Assembly (NCBI GenBank): GCA_023255835.1
Contig: JAGDVW010000048.1
Location: 8,980 to 14,040, forward strand
DNA length: 5,061 nt
Reading direction: 5' to 3'
Source: Candidatus Acetothermia bacterium
Lineage (GTDB): Bacteria; Bipolaricaulota; Bipolaricaulia; Bipolaricaulales; Bipolaricaulaceae
The number at the start of each line of letters is the position of its first letter. Within the stretch, counting starts at the first letter, position 1. The notes beneath the pieces are model-generated. The model was not told the origin of the DNA. It made no database searches and saw only the letters and a list, made by a program, of their open reading frames with translations. Made by a program: the position numbers and the translations under genes. Shown here one piece after another: positions 1 through 5,061 of the stretch.

Positions 1-588
1 TTCCTCCGGGGGGTAGGTGAAGTCCGTGGGGTCGCGGCGTCGGCCCGGGGCAAGGTGGGTGAAGGCGATCCCCACCCGATTGATCCGGAAAAATTCCCGC
101 AAGAGCCTCTTCATGTACCCCTCTGGATCCGCTCCAACGCGATAACCCAAGACGCTGATGAGGAAACCCACATCGAACTCGTTCTCCCCAAAAGGCTCGG
201 CCAGGATATCCCGGCGAACGAAAGCGGCCTTCTCTGAGCGGCCAAACCTCTCTTGCGCTCCTTTGACCATTTCCTCGCTCAGGTCCACCCCCAAGTACGA
301 GCGGTACCCCGGCGCGTGTTCATCGAGGTACTTTTTGAGATACCCCAGGCCGCAGCCAAGGTCGATGATCTTTTTGTCGGTGAGGTCAAATTTCTCCACG
401 GCGCGGCGGAAAAGGAGCTCCTGGGTGGCTCGATCCGGGTACTCCAGGATCATCATGTCATCGCCAGCGAAAAGCCTGGCCCGCACGTCGAAGAAGGCGG
501 CGTAGGCATGATGATCAGGAAAACTTTTGGGCCGGAACCGCGAGGCCCGCCGTCTGAGGGGCTTCGGCAAGAACCTAAAAAAGCTCAC
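1..588 (-). CDS. Class I SAM-dependent methyltransferase, substrate unknown (3' end cut off)
   Basis: The visible 196 codons read without a stop to the left window edge, so the C-terminus is missing. Motif I of Rossmann-fold methyltransferases, IIDLGCGLG, lies at residues 74-82; the acidic residue ending beta-2 is D102 in [11 protein letters not shown]127 in RRDIL and the hydrophobic [12 protein letters not shown] stretch (139-150) fit motifs III-IV. These residues bind S-adenosylmethionine; the methyl acceptor cannot be told. The N-terminus is very basic ([11 protein letters not shown], about residues 11-21), followed by a helical region before the fold. I chose the GTG at 588-586 because an in-frame TAA lies four codons upstream and the reading frame has protein-like content from there; the first ATG (456-454, residue 45) would remove the pre-motif helices but keep the SAM fold. 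There is no good Shine-Dalgarno, but a TAAACT hexamer sits 6 nt upstream. It is divergent from serS. The family call is firm; the specific function is not recognised. Confidence 0.85.
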   Translation of the reverse strand, partial: MSFFRFLPKPLRRRASRFRPKSFPDHHAYAAFFDVRARLFAGDDMMILEYPDRATQELLFRRAVEKFDLTDKKIIDLGCGLGYLKKYLDEHAPGYRSYLGVDLSEEMVKGAQERFGRSEKAAFVRRDILAEPFGENEFDVGFLISVLGYRVGADPEGYMKRLLREFFRINRVGIAFTHLAPGRRRDPTDFTYPPEE

Positions 589-594
589 AAAATA

Positions 595-600
595 AGTTTA
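595..600 (-). promoter_or_regulatory. Putative -10 box of a leaderless promoter for the methyltransferase
   Basis: On the minus strand the hexamer TAAACT (matching TANNNT) is followed by 6 nt (TATTTT) and then the GTG start at 588. With the usual spacing from -10 box to transcription start, the first transcribed base would be about the G of the GTG. A T-rich hexamer (TTTTTT) lies 17 nt upstream in place of a canonical -35. An AGG 12 nt before the GTG is too far and too short to be a convincing ribosome site. This is a motif reading only. Confidence 0.4.
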
Positions 601-654
601 CCTTGCTAGTGCAGAAGAAAAAAGGCGGAAGATGGCGGGAAAGCTGAGCGAGGC

Positions 655-660
655 TAAACT
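655..660 (+). promoter_or_regulatory. Putative -10 box of a near-leaderless serS promoter
   Basis: TAAACT, the same hexamer as on the opposite side of this divergent region, is followed by 8 nt (TTGGGGCC) and the serS ATG. The predicted transcription start is about 2 nt before the ATG. The GGGG at 663-666 is only 2 nt from the ATG, too close for a normal Shine-Dalgarno, and the upstream GAGG (650-653) is 15 nt away. No recognisable -35 hexamer occurs 16-18 bp upstream, so the promoter call is tentative. Confidence 0.38.
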
Positions 661-668
661 TTGGGGCC

Positions 669-1940
669 ATGTTGGATCTGCGGAGGCTGAGAAGCGATCG
701 GGAGGGGACGCTTGCGCAGCTACGCAGGCGGGATCCGAACATTGACCTTTCCCGCGTGCTTGCTCTTGATGAGGAGCGGCGGGAACTTCAGCGCCAGGTG
801 GACGAAATTCGTCGCCGGCAAAACGAGGGCTCGGAGCGCGTGGCCGCGCTTGCCCGGTCGGGCGACCACGCCGCCCGGGAAAGGTTGCTCGCGGAGCTCA
901 AGGAACTTGCTGAGGAGCGCAAAAGGCTCGAGGATCGATTAGCCCAGGTGGAAGGGGAACTGGAGGAGGAACTCCTTTCCTTGCCCAATATCCCTCATGA
1001 ATCGGTGCCCACGGGGACGAAGGAAGAGAAGGTGGTCCTGCGGACTTGGGGCGAGCCCCAAAAGTTCGCTTTCCCGCCCCAGCACCATGTGGCTTTGGCC
1101 CAAAGGCTAGGGCTTTTGGATTTTGAGCGGGCCGCGAAGATCGCGGGAAGCCGCTTTCCCATGTATGTGGGGGAGGGAGCACGTTTGGAGTTCGCCCTCC
1201 TTCGCTGGATGTTGGAGCTCCACGTGCGGGAGCACGGGTACATCCCGATCCTCCCTCCCATCCTCGCCAATCGCCGCTCTTTTTTGGTCTCCGGTCAGCT
1301 CCCCAAATTTGCCGCTGAGCTCTACCACTGCCCAGCCGACGACCTCTTTCTCAACCCCACCGCCGAGTCCCTTTTGGCGAACCTCCACAACGACGAGATC
1401 CTGGAGGAAGAGAGGCTTCCCCTTAAGTACGTGGCCTACACCCCCTGTTTTCGCCGGGAGGCCGGAAGCTATGGGGAGGAGCAACGCGGCCTGATCCGCG
1501 TCCACCAGTTCAACAAGATCGAACTTTTTTGGTATACCACCCCGGAGCAGTCCTACCAGGCTTTGGAGGAGCTCGTTTCCCATGCGGAAAAAGTGCTTCA
1601 ACTTTTGGGCCTACACTACCGGGTGACGCTTCTTCCTGCTTCTGACCTTGCTTTTCAATCGGCAAAAACCATCGATATCGAGGTCTGGCTCCCTGGGCAA
1701 GGGGGCTACTACGAGGTCTCCTCTTGCTCCAACTGCGAGGATTTCCAGGCTCGGCGGGGGAATGTGCGCTACCGCCCCAAAACCGGGGGGAAGCCCCAAT
1801 ATGTGCACACCCTGAACGGCTCGGGGCTGGCCACCTCCCGCCTCTTTGCTGCTATCCTCGAGCAAAATCAGCGCCAAGATGGCACCGTGGTCCTCCCCCG
1901 CGTCCTCGCTGAACTCTTGGATCGGGAGGTTTTGGGCTGA
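669..1940 (+). CDS. serS: Serine--tRNA ligase (seryl-tRNA synthetase, bacterial type)
   Basis: This cytoplasmic class II aminoacyl-tRNA synthetase charges tRNA-Ser (and normally tRNA-Sec) with serine using ATP. At 423 residues it is the family's normal length. Residues 1-110 form the N-terminal tRNA-binding arm, a long antiparallel coiled coil rich in E, R and L (about 34-104). The catalytic domain follows: motif 1 around 188-213 (GYIPILPP to SGQLPKF), the serine-recognition TAE at 231-233, motif 2 at 260-286 (CFRREAGSYGEEQRGLIRVHQF and on), SSCSNCEDFQARR at 351-363, and motif 3 at 383-399 (NGSGLATSRLFAAILEQ). Some normally conserved flanks differ from the form I remember: TAE is followed by SL rather than VP, and the usual CTGD before the SAKT segment reads PASD. 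The class II motifs remain intact, so it should be active. The ATG follows a -10-like hexamer by 8 nt and has no usable Shine-Dalgarno. Downstream, 108 bp separate it from an unrelated exported protein. Confidence 0.98.
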   Translation: MLDLRRLRSDREGTLAQLRRRDPNIDLSRVLALDEERRELQRQVDEIRRRQNEGSERVAALARSGDHAARERLLAELKELAEERKRLEDRLAQVEGELEEELLSLPNIPHESVPTGTKEEKVVLRTWGEPQKFAFPPQHHVALAQRLGLLDFERAAKIAGSRFPMYVGEGARLEFALLRWMLELHVREHGYIPILPPILANRRSFLVSGQLPKFAAELYHCPADDLFLNPTAESLLANLHNDEILEEERLPLKYVAYTPCFRREAGSYGEEQRGLIRVHQFNKIELFWYTTPEQSYQALEELVSHAEKVLQLLGLHYRVTLLPASDLAFQSAKTIDIEVWLPGQGGYYEVSSCSNCEDFQARRGNVRYRPKTGGKPQYVHTLNGSGLATSRLFAAILEQNQRQDGTVVLPRVLAELLDREVLG

Positions 1941-2035
1941 GCTTGGGCCAAGGTGTCCGGGCTTTAGGCGAAACCTGTCCCTGGGCTGCGCGGTAATTGG
2001 GGCTAGGATGTTTTTAGCCTCGATGGACCTCGAAA

Positions 2036-2042
2036 AAGGAGG
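2036..2042 (+). promoter_or_regulatory. Strong Shine-Dalgarno site of the beta-helix gene
   Basis: AAGGAGG lies 6 nt before the ATG at 2049. This is close to the ideal anti-16S complement and spacing, and it decides the start over the internal Met codons of the signal peptide. It is the only plus-strand gene here with a good site; serS and glgA lack one. Confidence 0.85.
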
Positions 2043-2048
2043 GCTGCG

Positions 2049-3278
2049 ATGAGGTGCGTATTGGCTGGGGTGATGCTTTTAGGGTTGACCATGCTTGGCC
2101 TAGGCCAAGGGTGGGCCGTTCACGATCCCATCTATATCCACGGCGACAACGCCTTCACCTGGGAAAATGGGGTGGTGAAGGGCTCGGGCACCCCCGATGA
2201 TCCTTACGTGATCGAGGGTTGGATCATCGATACCCGAGCCCAAGACTACGGGATTTACATCGACGGGACCCGCGCGCATTTCGTCATCCGCAATTGTCAA
2301 ATCCGCTATCCCCAGGAGCGGGCGGGAATTTTCCTTTCCAATGTGCGCAATGGCCGCATCGAGGGCAATGCCATCTTCGGAGGGAAAATCGCCATCCAGC
2401 TTCTGGCCACCCAGGATGTGATCATCACTAAAAACGCCATCGGTTTTTGCGATTACGGGATCGTCATCGGTGGGGCTTCCCAGGGGAACACGGTTTGTGA
2501 GAACGCCCTATACAATTGTGGTTTCCCCGCCAAGGACGAGGGGATAAAGAATTCCTGGCACTGCGCGGGGAGGGGGAACTACTGGTCGGACTATCGGGGA
2601 CAGGATCTCAATAAAGACGGGATCGGCGATACCCCCTACGAGCTTGTTCCCGATCTTTATCCTCTCATGTCCCCACCGGTGGCGCTCCCTGCGGAGGCCG
2701 CGCCCATGCGCACCGTGGACTTGTCCAAGGTTGGCGAACGGGGGATCGTGGCCTTGGCCCCGGGCACGTTGGTGCGCCTGGTGGCCCAGGACATCGGAGT
2801 TGGTGTGGAAAAGATCTTCTACCGCCTGGACGGCACCGATTTCTTGGAATATCGCGAGCCTTTCCCCCTTCCCGATCGGGCCGTGGTGCGGATGGAATAC
2901 TATTCCGTGGACAAACTAGGGAACCGGGAGCCCACGAAAACCCTTACCATCTACCTCGACATCCATCCGCCGGTGACCAGGATTTACGCTGGTGATCCCA
3001 GCTATTTGGCCCCGGATGGGAAGCTTTGGATCACCTCCCGTACGCCCATCGAGCTGAGGAGTGAGGATGCTTCTGGGGTAGCCAACATCTTCTACCGTCT
3101 AGACGGCGGGGACTGGCGACACTACACGGGGCCCTTCACCGTGCCTGGCCCAGAGGGGCCACATAAGATCGAGTACTACGCCATCGATGCCTACGGTAAC
3201 CGGGAAGAAGTCCAAAGCGCCGTCCTGTGGAAGGACGACTCCGCGCCGGTGACGCAGCCTTCCGTAGCGAGCCCGTAG
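2049..3278 (+). CDS. Secreted NosD-like parallel beta-helix protein with two OmpL47-like domains
   Basis: The 409-residue product begins with a signal peptide: a short n-region (MR), a hydrophobic core rich in L, G and M, and a likely signal peptidase I site after GWA at residue 23; there is no lipobox. Residues 24-60 carry a lead-in typical of NosD-type proteins, including NGVVKGSGTPDDPYVIEGW. Residues 66-160 show right-handed beta-helix turns with recurring short units such as GIYIDGTRAHFVIRNC, GIFLSNVRNGRIEGNAIF and VIITKNAIGFCDYGIVI. The helix is capped at 177-208 by NYWSDYRGQDLNKDGIGDTP and a following YPLM; the DLNKDGIGD part looks like a calcium-binding loop. Two Ig-like OmpL47-type modules follow (about 222-306 and 310-395). 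The mature protein should act outside the cytoplasmic membrane, perhaps in carbohydrate or surface binding; no catalytic function can be assigned and it is not the NosD of a nitrous-oxide cluster. Five cysteines lie within the helix region. No C-terminal anchor or sorting signal is visible. The gene has its own strong ribosome site and ends in an intrinsic terminator. Confidence 0.9.
   Translation: MRCVLAGVMLLGLTMLGLGQGWAVHDPIYIHGDNAFTWENGVVKGSGTPDDPYVIEGWIIDTRAQDYGIYIDGTRAHFVIRNCQIRYPQERAGIFLSNVRNGRIEGNAIFGGKIAIQLLATQDVIITKNAIGFCDYGIVIGGASQGNTVCENALYNCGFPAKDEGIKNSWHCAGRGNYWSDYRGQDLNKDGIGDTPYELVPDLYPLMSPPVALPAEAAPMRTVDLSKVGERGIVALAPGTLVRLVAQDIGVGVEKIFYRLDGTDFLEYREPFPLPDRAVVRMEYYSVDKLGNREPTKTLTIYLDIHPPVTRIYAGDPSYLAPDGKLWITSRTPIELRSEDASGVANIFYRLDGGDWRHYTGPFTVPGPEGPHKIEYYAIDAYGNREEVQSAVLWKDDSAPVTQPSVASP
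2802..2930 (+). repeat. OmpL47-like module core, copy 1
   Basis: Residues 252-294 of the beta-helix protein. The pattern GVEKIFYRLDGTDF, then EYREPFPLP, then RMEYYSVDKLGNRE is the usual signature of this Ig-like module (bent beta strand, apparent sugar or substitute contact loop, YYxxDxxGN end). It aligns with the copy at 3075-3206. Confidence 0.75.
3075..3206 (+). repeat. OmpL47-like module core, copy 2
   Basis: Residues 343-386 of the beta-helix protein, GVANIFYRLDGGDW, then HYTGPFTVP, then KIEYYAIDAYGNRE. It matches copy 1 clearly in protein and partly in DNA (ATCTTCTACCG, CT, GACGGC shared), so the pair arose by internal duplication. The same D-x-x-x-P-V-T linker type precedes this copy (residues 304-310) and follows it (397-402). 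Confidence 0.75.
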
Positions 3279-3292
3279 TTTTCGGAAACCTG

Positions 3293-3325
3293 GGGGTAGG
3301 CCAAACGGCCTACCCCTTTCTTTTT
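3293..3325 (+). terminator. Intrinsic (rho-independent) terminator after the beta-helix gene
   Basis: A perfect 10-bp stem, GGGGTAGGCC (3293-3302) with GGCCTACCCC (3307-3316), closes an AAAC loop and is followed directly by TTTCTTTTT (3317-3325). It starts 15 nt after the beta-helix stop codon. There is no A-run on its left flank, so it should work only on plus-strand transcription. It should insulate glgA from upstream transcription. Confidence 0.93.
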
Positions 3326-3343
3326 GTCGTTCCCCCGAAGGCT

Positions 3344-3349
3344 TATCAT
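3344..3349 (+). promoter_or_regulatory. Putative -10 box of a leaderless glgA promoter
   Basis: TATCAT is followed by 7 nt (TTGAGCC) and the glgA ATG, which places the predicted transcription start at about 3356-3357. A hexamer TTTTTG (3321-3326), part of the preceding terminator's T tract, lies exactly 17 bp upstream in the -35 position, though it matches the TTGACA consensus poorly. No Shine-Dalgarno lies at a normal distance: GAAGG at 3336-3340 is 16 nt from the ATG. Since a strong terminator ends at 3325, glgA needs a promoter in this short gap, and TATCAT is the only good candidate I see. Confidence 0.5.
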
Positions 3350-3356
3350 TTGAGCC

Positions 3357-4754
3357 ATGCGGGTGGCGTTTGTGGCCGCAGAGGTGGCCCCCTTCGCCTC
3401 GGCCGGAGGGCTTGGCGAAGTGATCGGGTCTTTGCCCAAAGCCCTGGCGAACCTGGGGGTGGAAGCGGTTATTTTTTCTCCCCGCTATCGCCAAGTTCCC
3501 TCGGGTCTTCCCCGGATCGCCTCTTTTTCCGTGGATTTCGCCGGGGCACCCAACGAGGTCAATATCCTGCAAGGGTTTCTCCCCAAAAGCCGCGTCCCCG
3601 TGTACTTTTTGGACTTCCCTCCTTATTATGATCGGCCAGGGATCTACGGGGAGGGAGATCGAGATTATCCCGACAATCTTTGGCGCTTCGCTTTCCTCTG
3701 CAAGGCGGCGGTGGAAACAAGCGTCAAGCTGCAAAGTCCCCCGGATATTTTCCACGTCCACGATTGGCACACCGCCTTTTTGCCCCTTTATCTTCAGGCT
3801 TTGGGGGAAAAGGCCAAAACCGTTCTCACCATCCACAACCTGGCCTTCCAGGGCTGGTTCCCAAGGGAGATGTGGGAGAAGCTCGGGCTTCCCCAAGAGA
3901 CCCTCCGGTTGGCCGGGGAAGGGGACTGGCTATGTGCATTGCGTGCCGGGATCCTTGGGGCCAGCGCCATCACCACTGTCTCCCCTTCCTACGCCCAGGA
4001 GATCTTGGCTGACGGCCTTGGTCTGGATGAGGTCCTGCGCGCCCGGGCCCAAGATCTCGTGGGAATTTTAAACGGGATCGATGTGGAGGAATGGGATCCC
4101 CAAAATGACCCGTACATTTGGGCCAGTTATTCCGCGCGGGACCTGCGAGGGAAGGCCTTTAATCGTCGAAGGCTTCTTGGGGAACTGGGTTTAAGCGGGG
4201 AGGGGCCGATTGTGGCCATGGTGGGGAGGCTTGCGGAACAAAAGGGTCTGGACCTCCTCGTGGCCTCCTTGGACCGCCTTCTGGCATTGGGGATCAATTT
4301 AGTGGTTTTGGGGGCCGGCGAATCCCGCTATGAGGATTTCCTCAGGAATGCGGAGAAAAACTGGCCTGGGAGGGTTCGAGCCTTGTTCGCCTTTTCCCTG
4401 GAATGGGCTCACCGCATTTTTGCTGGAGCGGACTTCCTTCTCATGCCCTCGAGGTTCGAGCCGTGCGGCCTCACCCAGCTTTACGCTTTGCGCTATGGAA
4501 CGGTCCCCATCGTGCGGGCCACCGGCGGCCTCCGCGATACCGTTTGGGATATGGAAAAAGGTGGGAACGGTTTTGTCTTTGAGGAATACAGGCCGGAAGC
4601 CCTTCTTTCGGCCGTGGAGCGAGCAGCCCGCCTTTGGCGGGAGGACCGGCGGAAGCTCTTAGAACTCCGGCGGGTGGGGATGAGCGGGGACTATTCCTGG
4701 GGGCCTTCGGCCCGAAAATACCTGGAGCTTTACGAACGGGTCCTCAGCCGCTGA
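3357..4754 (+). CDS. glgA: Glycogen synthase (ADP-glucose type, GT5 family)
   Basis: The enzyme extends alpha-1,4-glucan chains from a nucleotide sugar, normally ADP-glucose, in glycogen synthesis in the cytoplasm. The 465-residue length is close to the usual 475-480. It has the two Rossmann domains of GT-B enzymes. N-terminal starch-synthase catalytic domain: AEVAPFASAGGLGEVIGSLP at 8-27, HVHDWHTAFLPLYL at 133-146, TIHNLAFQGWFP at 158-169 with the conserved histidine H161, and TVSPSYAQEI at 207-216. Linker: ILNGIDVEEWDPQNDPYI at 237-254. C-terminal glycosyltransferase domain: GRLAEQKGLDLL at 290-301 (R291 and K296, equivalents of the phosphate-binding Arg and Lys) and PSRFEPCGLTQLYALRYG at 364-381 with E368 and C370, then ATGGLRDTV. 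One oddity is that the KxGGL motif reads SAGGL (15-19), without the lysine. No other glg gene lies in view. The gene probably has its own promoter in the short gap after the upstream terminator. Its last 11 bp overlap the convergent SH3b gene. Confidence 0.95.
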   Translation: MRVAFVAAEVAPFASAGGLGEVIGSLPKALANLGVEAVIFSPRYRQVPSGLPRIASFSVDFAGAPNEVNILQGFLPKSRVPVYFLDFPPYYDRPGIYGEGDRDYPDNLWRFAFLCKAAVETSVKLQSPPDIFHVHDWHTAFLPLYLQALGEKAKTVLTIHNLAFQGWFPREMWEKLGLPQETLRLAGEGDWLCALRAGILGASAITTVSPSYAQEILADGLGLDEVLRARAQDLVGILNGIDVEEWDPQNDPYIWASYSARDLRGKAFNRRRLLGELGLSGEGPIVAMVGRLAEQKGLDLLVASLDRLLALGINLVVLGAGESRYEDFLRNAEKNWPGRVRALFAFSLEWAHRIFAGADFLLMPSRFEPCGLTQLYALRYGTVPIVRATGGLRDTVWDMEKGGNGFVFEEYRPEALLSAVERAARLWREDRRKLLELRRVGMSGDYSWGPSARKYLELYERVLSR

Positions 4755-5061
4755 CCTTCTCCAGCCAGCTTTCCCCGCCCCGCCCCTCCGCACACCAGCC
4801 CTCCACCCCGGTGATGAACTTCACCCTCCACCAGGTGTAACCGTCGGCGCTTTTCGGCCCATCCACGATTTGGCCCTCGATCCCGGGCGGGATGGAACCG
4901 CGATAGTTCACATGGGTCACCTCCGGGTTATTCACGCCCGGGGCGGTCCGCACCTTCAGGTTCACCACGGTGCGGACCTTGTCGCCGATCTTGAACTTCC
5001 CGGTGGAGGCGGCGGTGGTCTCCGCCGGAACCCCGATCACCAAGGCCTGGGGCTCCTTGGG
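4744..5061 (-). CDS. Bacterial SH3-like (SH3b) domain protein, probably C-terminal part (5' end cut off)
   Basis: The frame is open from the right edge to a TGA at 4746-4744, giving 105 visible residues. Residues 22-103 form one SH3b domain: KFKIGDKVRTVVNLKVRTAPG (22-42), a middle loop, GYTWWRVKF (74-82), GWCAE (88-92) and SWLEKV (98-103). Such domains usually sit at the end of exported peptidoglycan-associated proteins, hydrolases or lipoproteins and bind cell-wall material; that role is inferred. The preceding residues (PAETTAASTG) look like a linker, so I favour a C-terminal domain of a longer protein. An alternative is a short gene starting at TTG 5043-5041 or GTG 5040-5038, since AAGGAG (minus strand, 5058-5053) lies 9 nt before the TTG; such a product would lack a signal peptide. 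The gene is convergent with glgA and overlaps it by 11 bp. A GRGG-containing insertion between GWCAE and SWLEK is encoded by a G-rich tract. Confidence 0.85.
   Translation of the reverse strand, partial: PKEPQALVIGVPAETTAASTGKFKIGDKVRTVVNLKVRTAPGVNNPEVTHVNYRGSIPPGIEGQIVDGPKSADGYTWWRVKFITGVEGWCAEGRGGESWLEKVSG
4773..4789 (-). other. G-rich tract inside the SH3b gene
   Basis: On the minus strand this reads GGAGGGGCGGGGCGGGG: three G4 runs and one G2 run with single-base spacers. It encodes the EGRGG part of an insertion in the SH3b domain. It could fold as a two-layer quadruplex or be prone to slippage, but with only three runs longer than two this is speculative. Confidence 0.35.

Noticed and set aside
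253..609. Plus-strand open frames over positions 55-609
   Set aside because: They are antisense to the methyltransferase, whose minus-strand frame carries clear SAM-binding motifs; the plus-strand translations look non-protein-like.
589..668. Riboswitch, T-box or attenuator upstream of serS
   Set aside because: The 80-bp gap has no strong stems, no T-box-like conserved sequence and no terminator; a T-box leader would need more space.
1107..1601. Minus-strand open frame of 164 codons inside serS
   Set aside because: It is fully antisense to conserved SerRS catalytic motifs, shows no motif of its own, and is explained by codon bias of serS.
1999..2021. Hairpin between serS and the beta-helix gene (GGGGCTA with TAGCCTC, 9-nt loop)
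   Set aside because: The stem is only 7 bp with a wobble pair and there is no T tract after it, so it is not a convincing terminator. TAGGAT at 2004-2009 could be a -10 box but has no matching -35, so I did not call a promoter.
3099..3896. Long minus-strand open frame (265 codons) antisense to the end of the beta-helix gene and the start of glgA
   Set aside because: It crosses a strong terminator hairpin and two well-supported genes on the other strand. Its translation has no recognisable domain and looks like a GC-rich coding shadow.
5038..5058. Start of the SH3b gene at TTG 5043 or GTG 5040 with AAGGAG upstream
   Set aside because: The Shine-Dalgarno-like sequence is plausible, but the frame stays open to the window edge and the residues before the domain look like a linker in an exported protein, so a longer, truncated gene is more likely.

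Overview
The window is a GC-rich (roughly 60% by eye), densely coding bacterial segment with five protein genes, two of them cut by the window edges. No RNA gene, CRISPR array, insertion sequence or attachment site is visible. The gene content (bacterial-type seryl-tRNA synthetase, bacterial GT5 glycogen synthase, and an exported NosD-like beta-helix protein with OmpL47-like modules) indicates a bacterium. The style of the beta-helix protein and the apparent lack of Shine-Dalgarno sites on several genes would fit a deep-branching or thermophilic lineage such as Bipolaricaulota (OP1). That assignment is an inference from recollected protein style and is weak.

Layout. Positions 1-588 (minus) hold a class I SAM-dependent methyltransferase that starts at a GTG and runs off the left edge. 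An 80-bp divergent intergenic region follows, then serS (669-1940, plus). After 108 bp comes a secreted parallel beta-helix protein with two C-terminal OmpL47-like repeats (2049-3278, plus). It is closed by a textbook intrinsic terminator (3293-3325). Only 31 bp further on, glgA, glycogen synthase, begins (3357-4754, plus). A convergent gene on the minus strand (4744-5061, running off the right edge) encodes a bacterial SH3-like domain and overlaps the glgA end by 11 bp.

How the genes work together. There is no obvious shared pathway: serS is housekeeping translation, glgA is carbon storage, and the beta-helix and SH3b proteins are probably envelope or extracellular. The terminator and divergent/convergent arrangement suggest mostly independent transcription units; serS and the beta-helix gene could share a transcript.

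The most interesting signal is in the gene starts. The methyltransferase, serS and glgA each have a TANNNT -10-like hexamer only 6-8 nt before the start codon and no well-placed Shine-Dalgarno, which predicts leaderless or near-leaderless mRNAs. The beta-helix gene instead has a strong AAGGAGG site. I see no convincing undescribed multi-gene system here.
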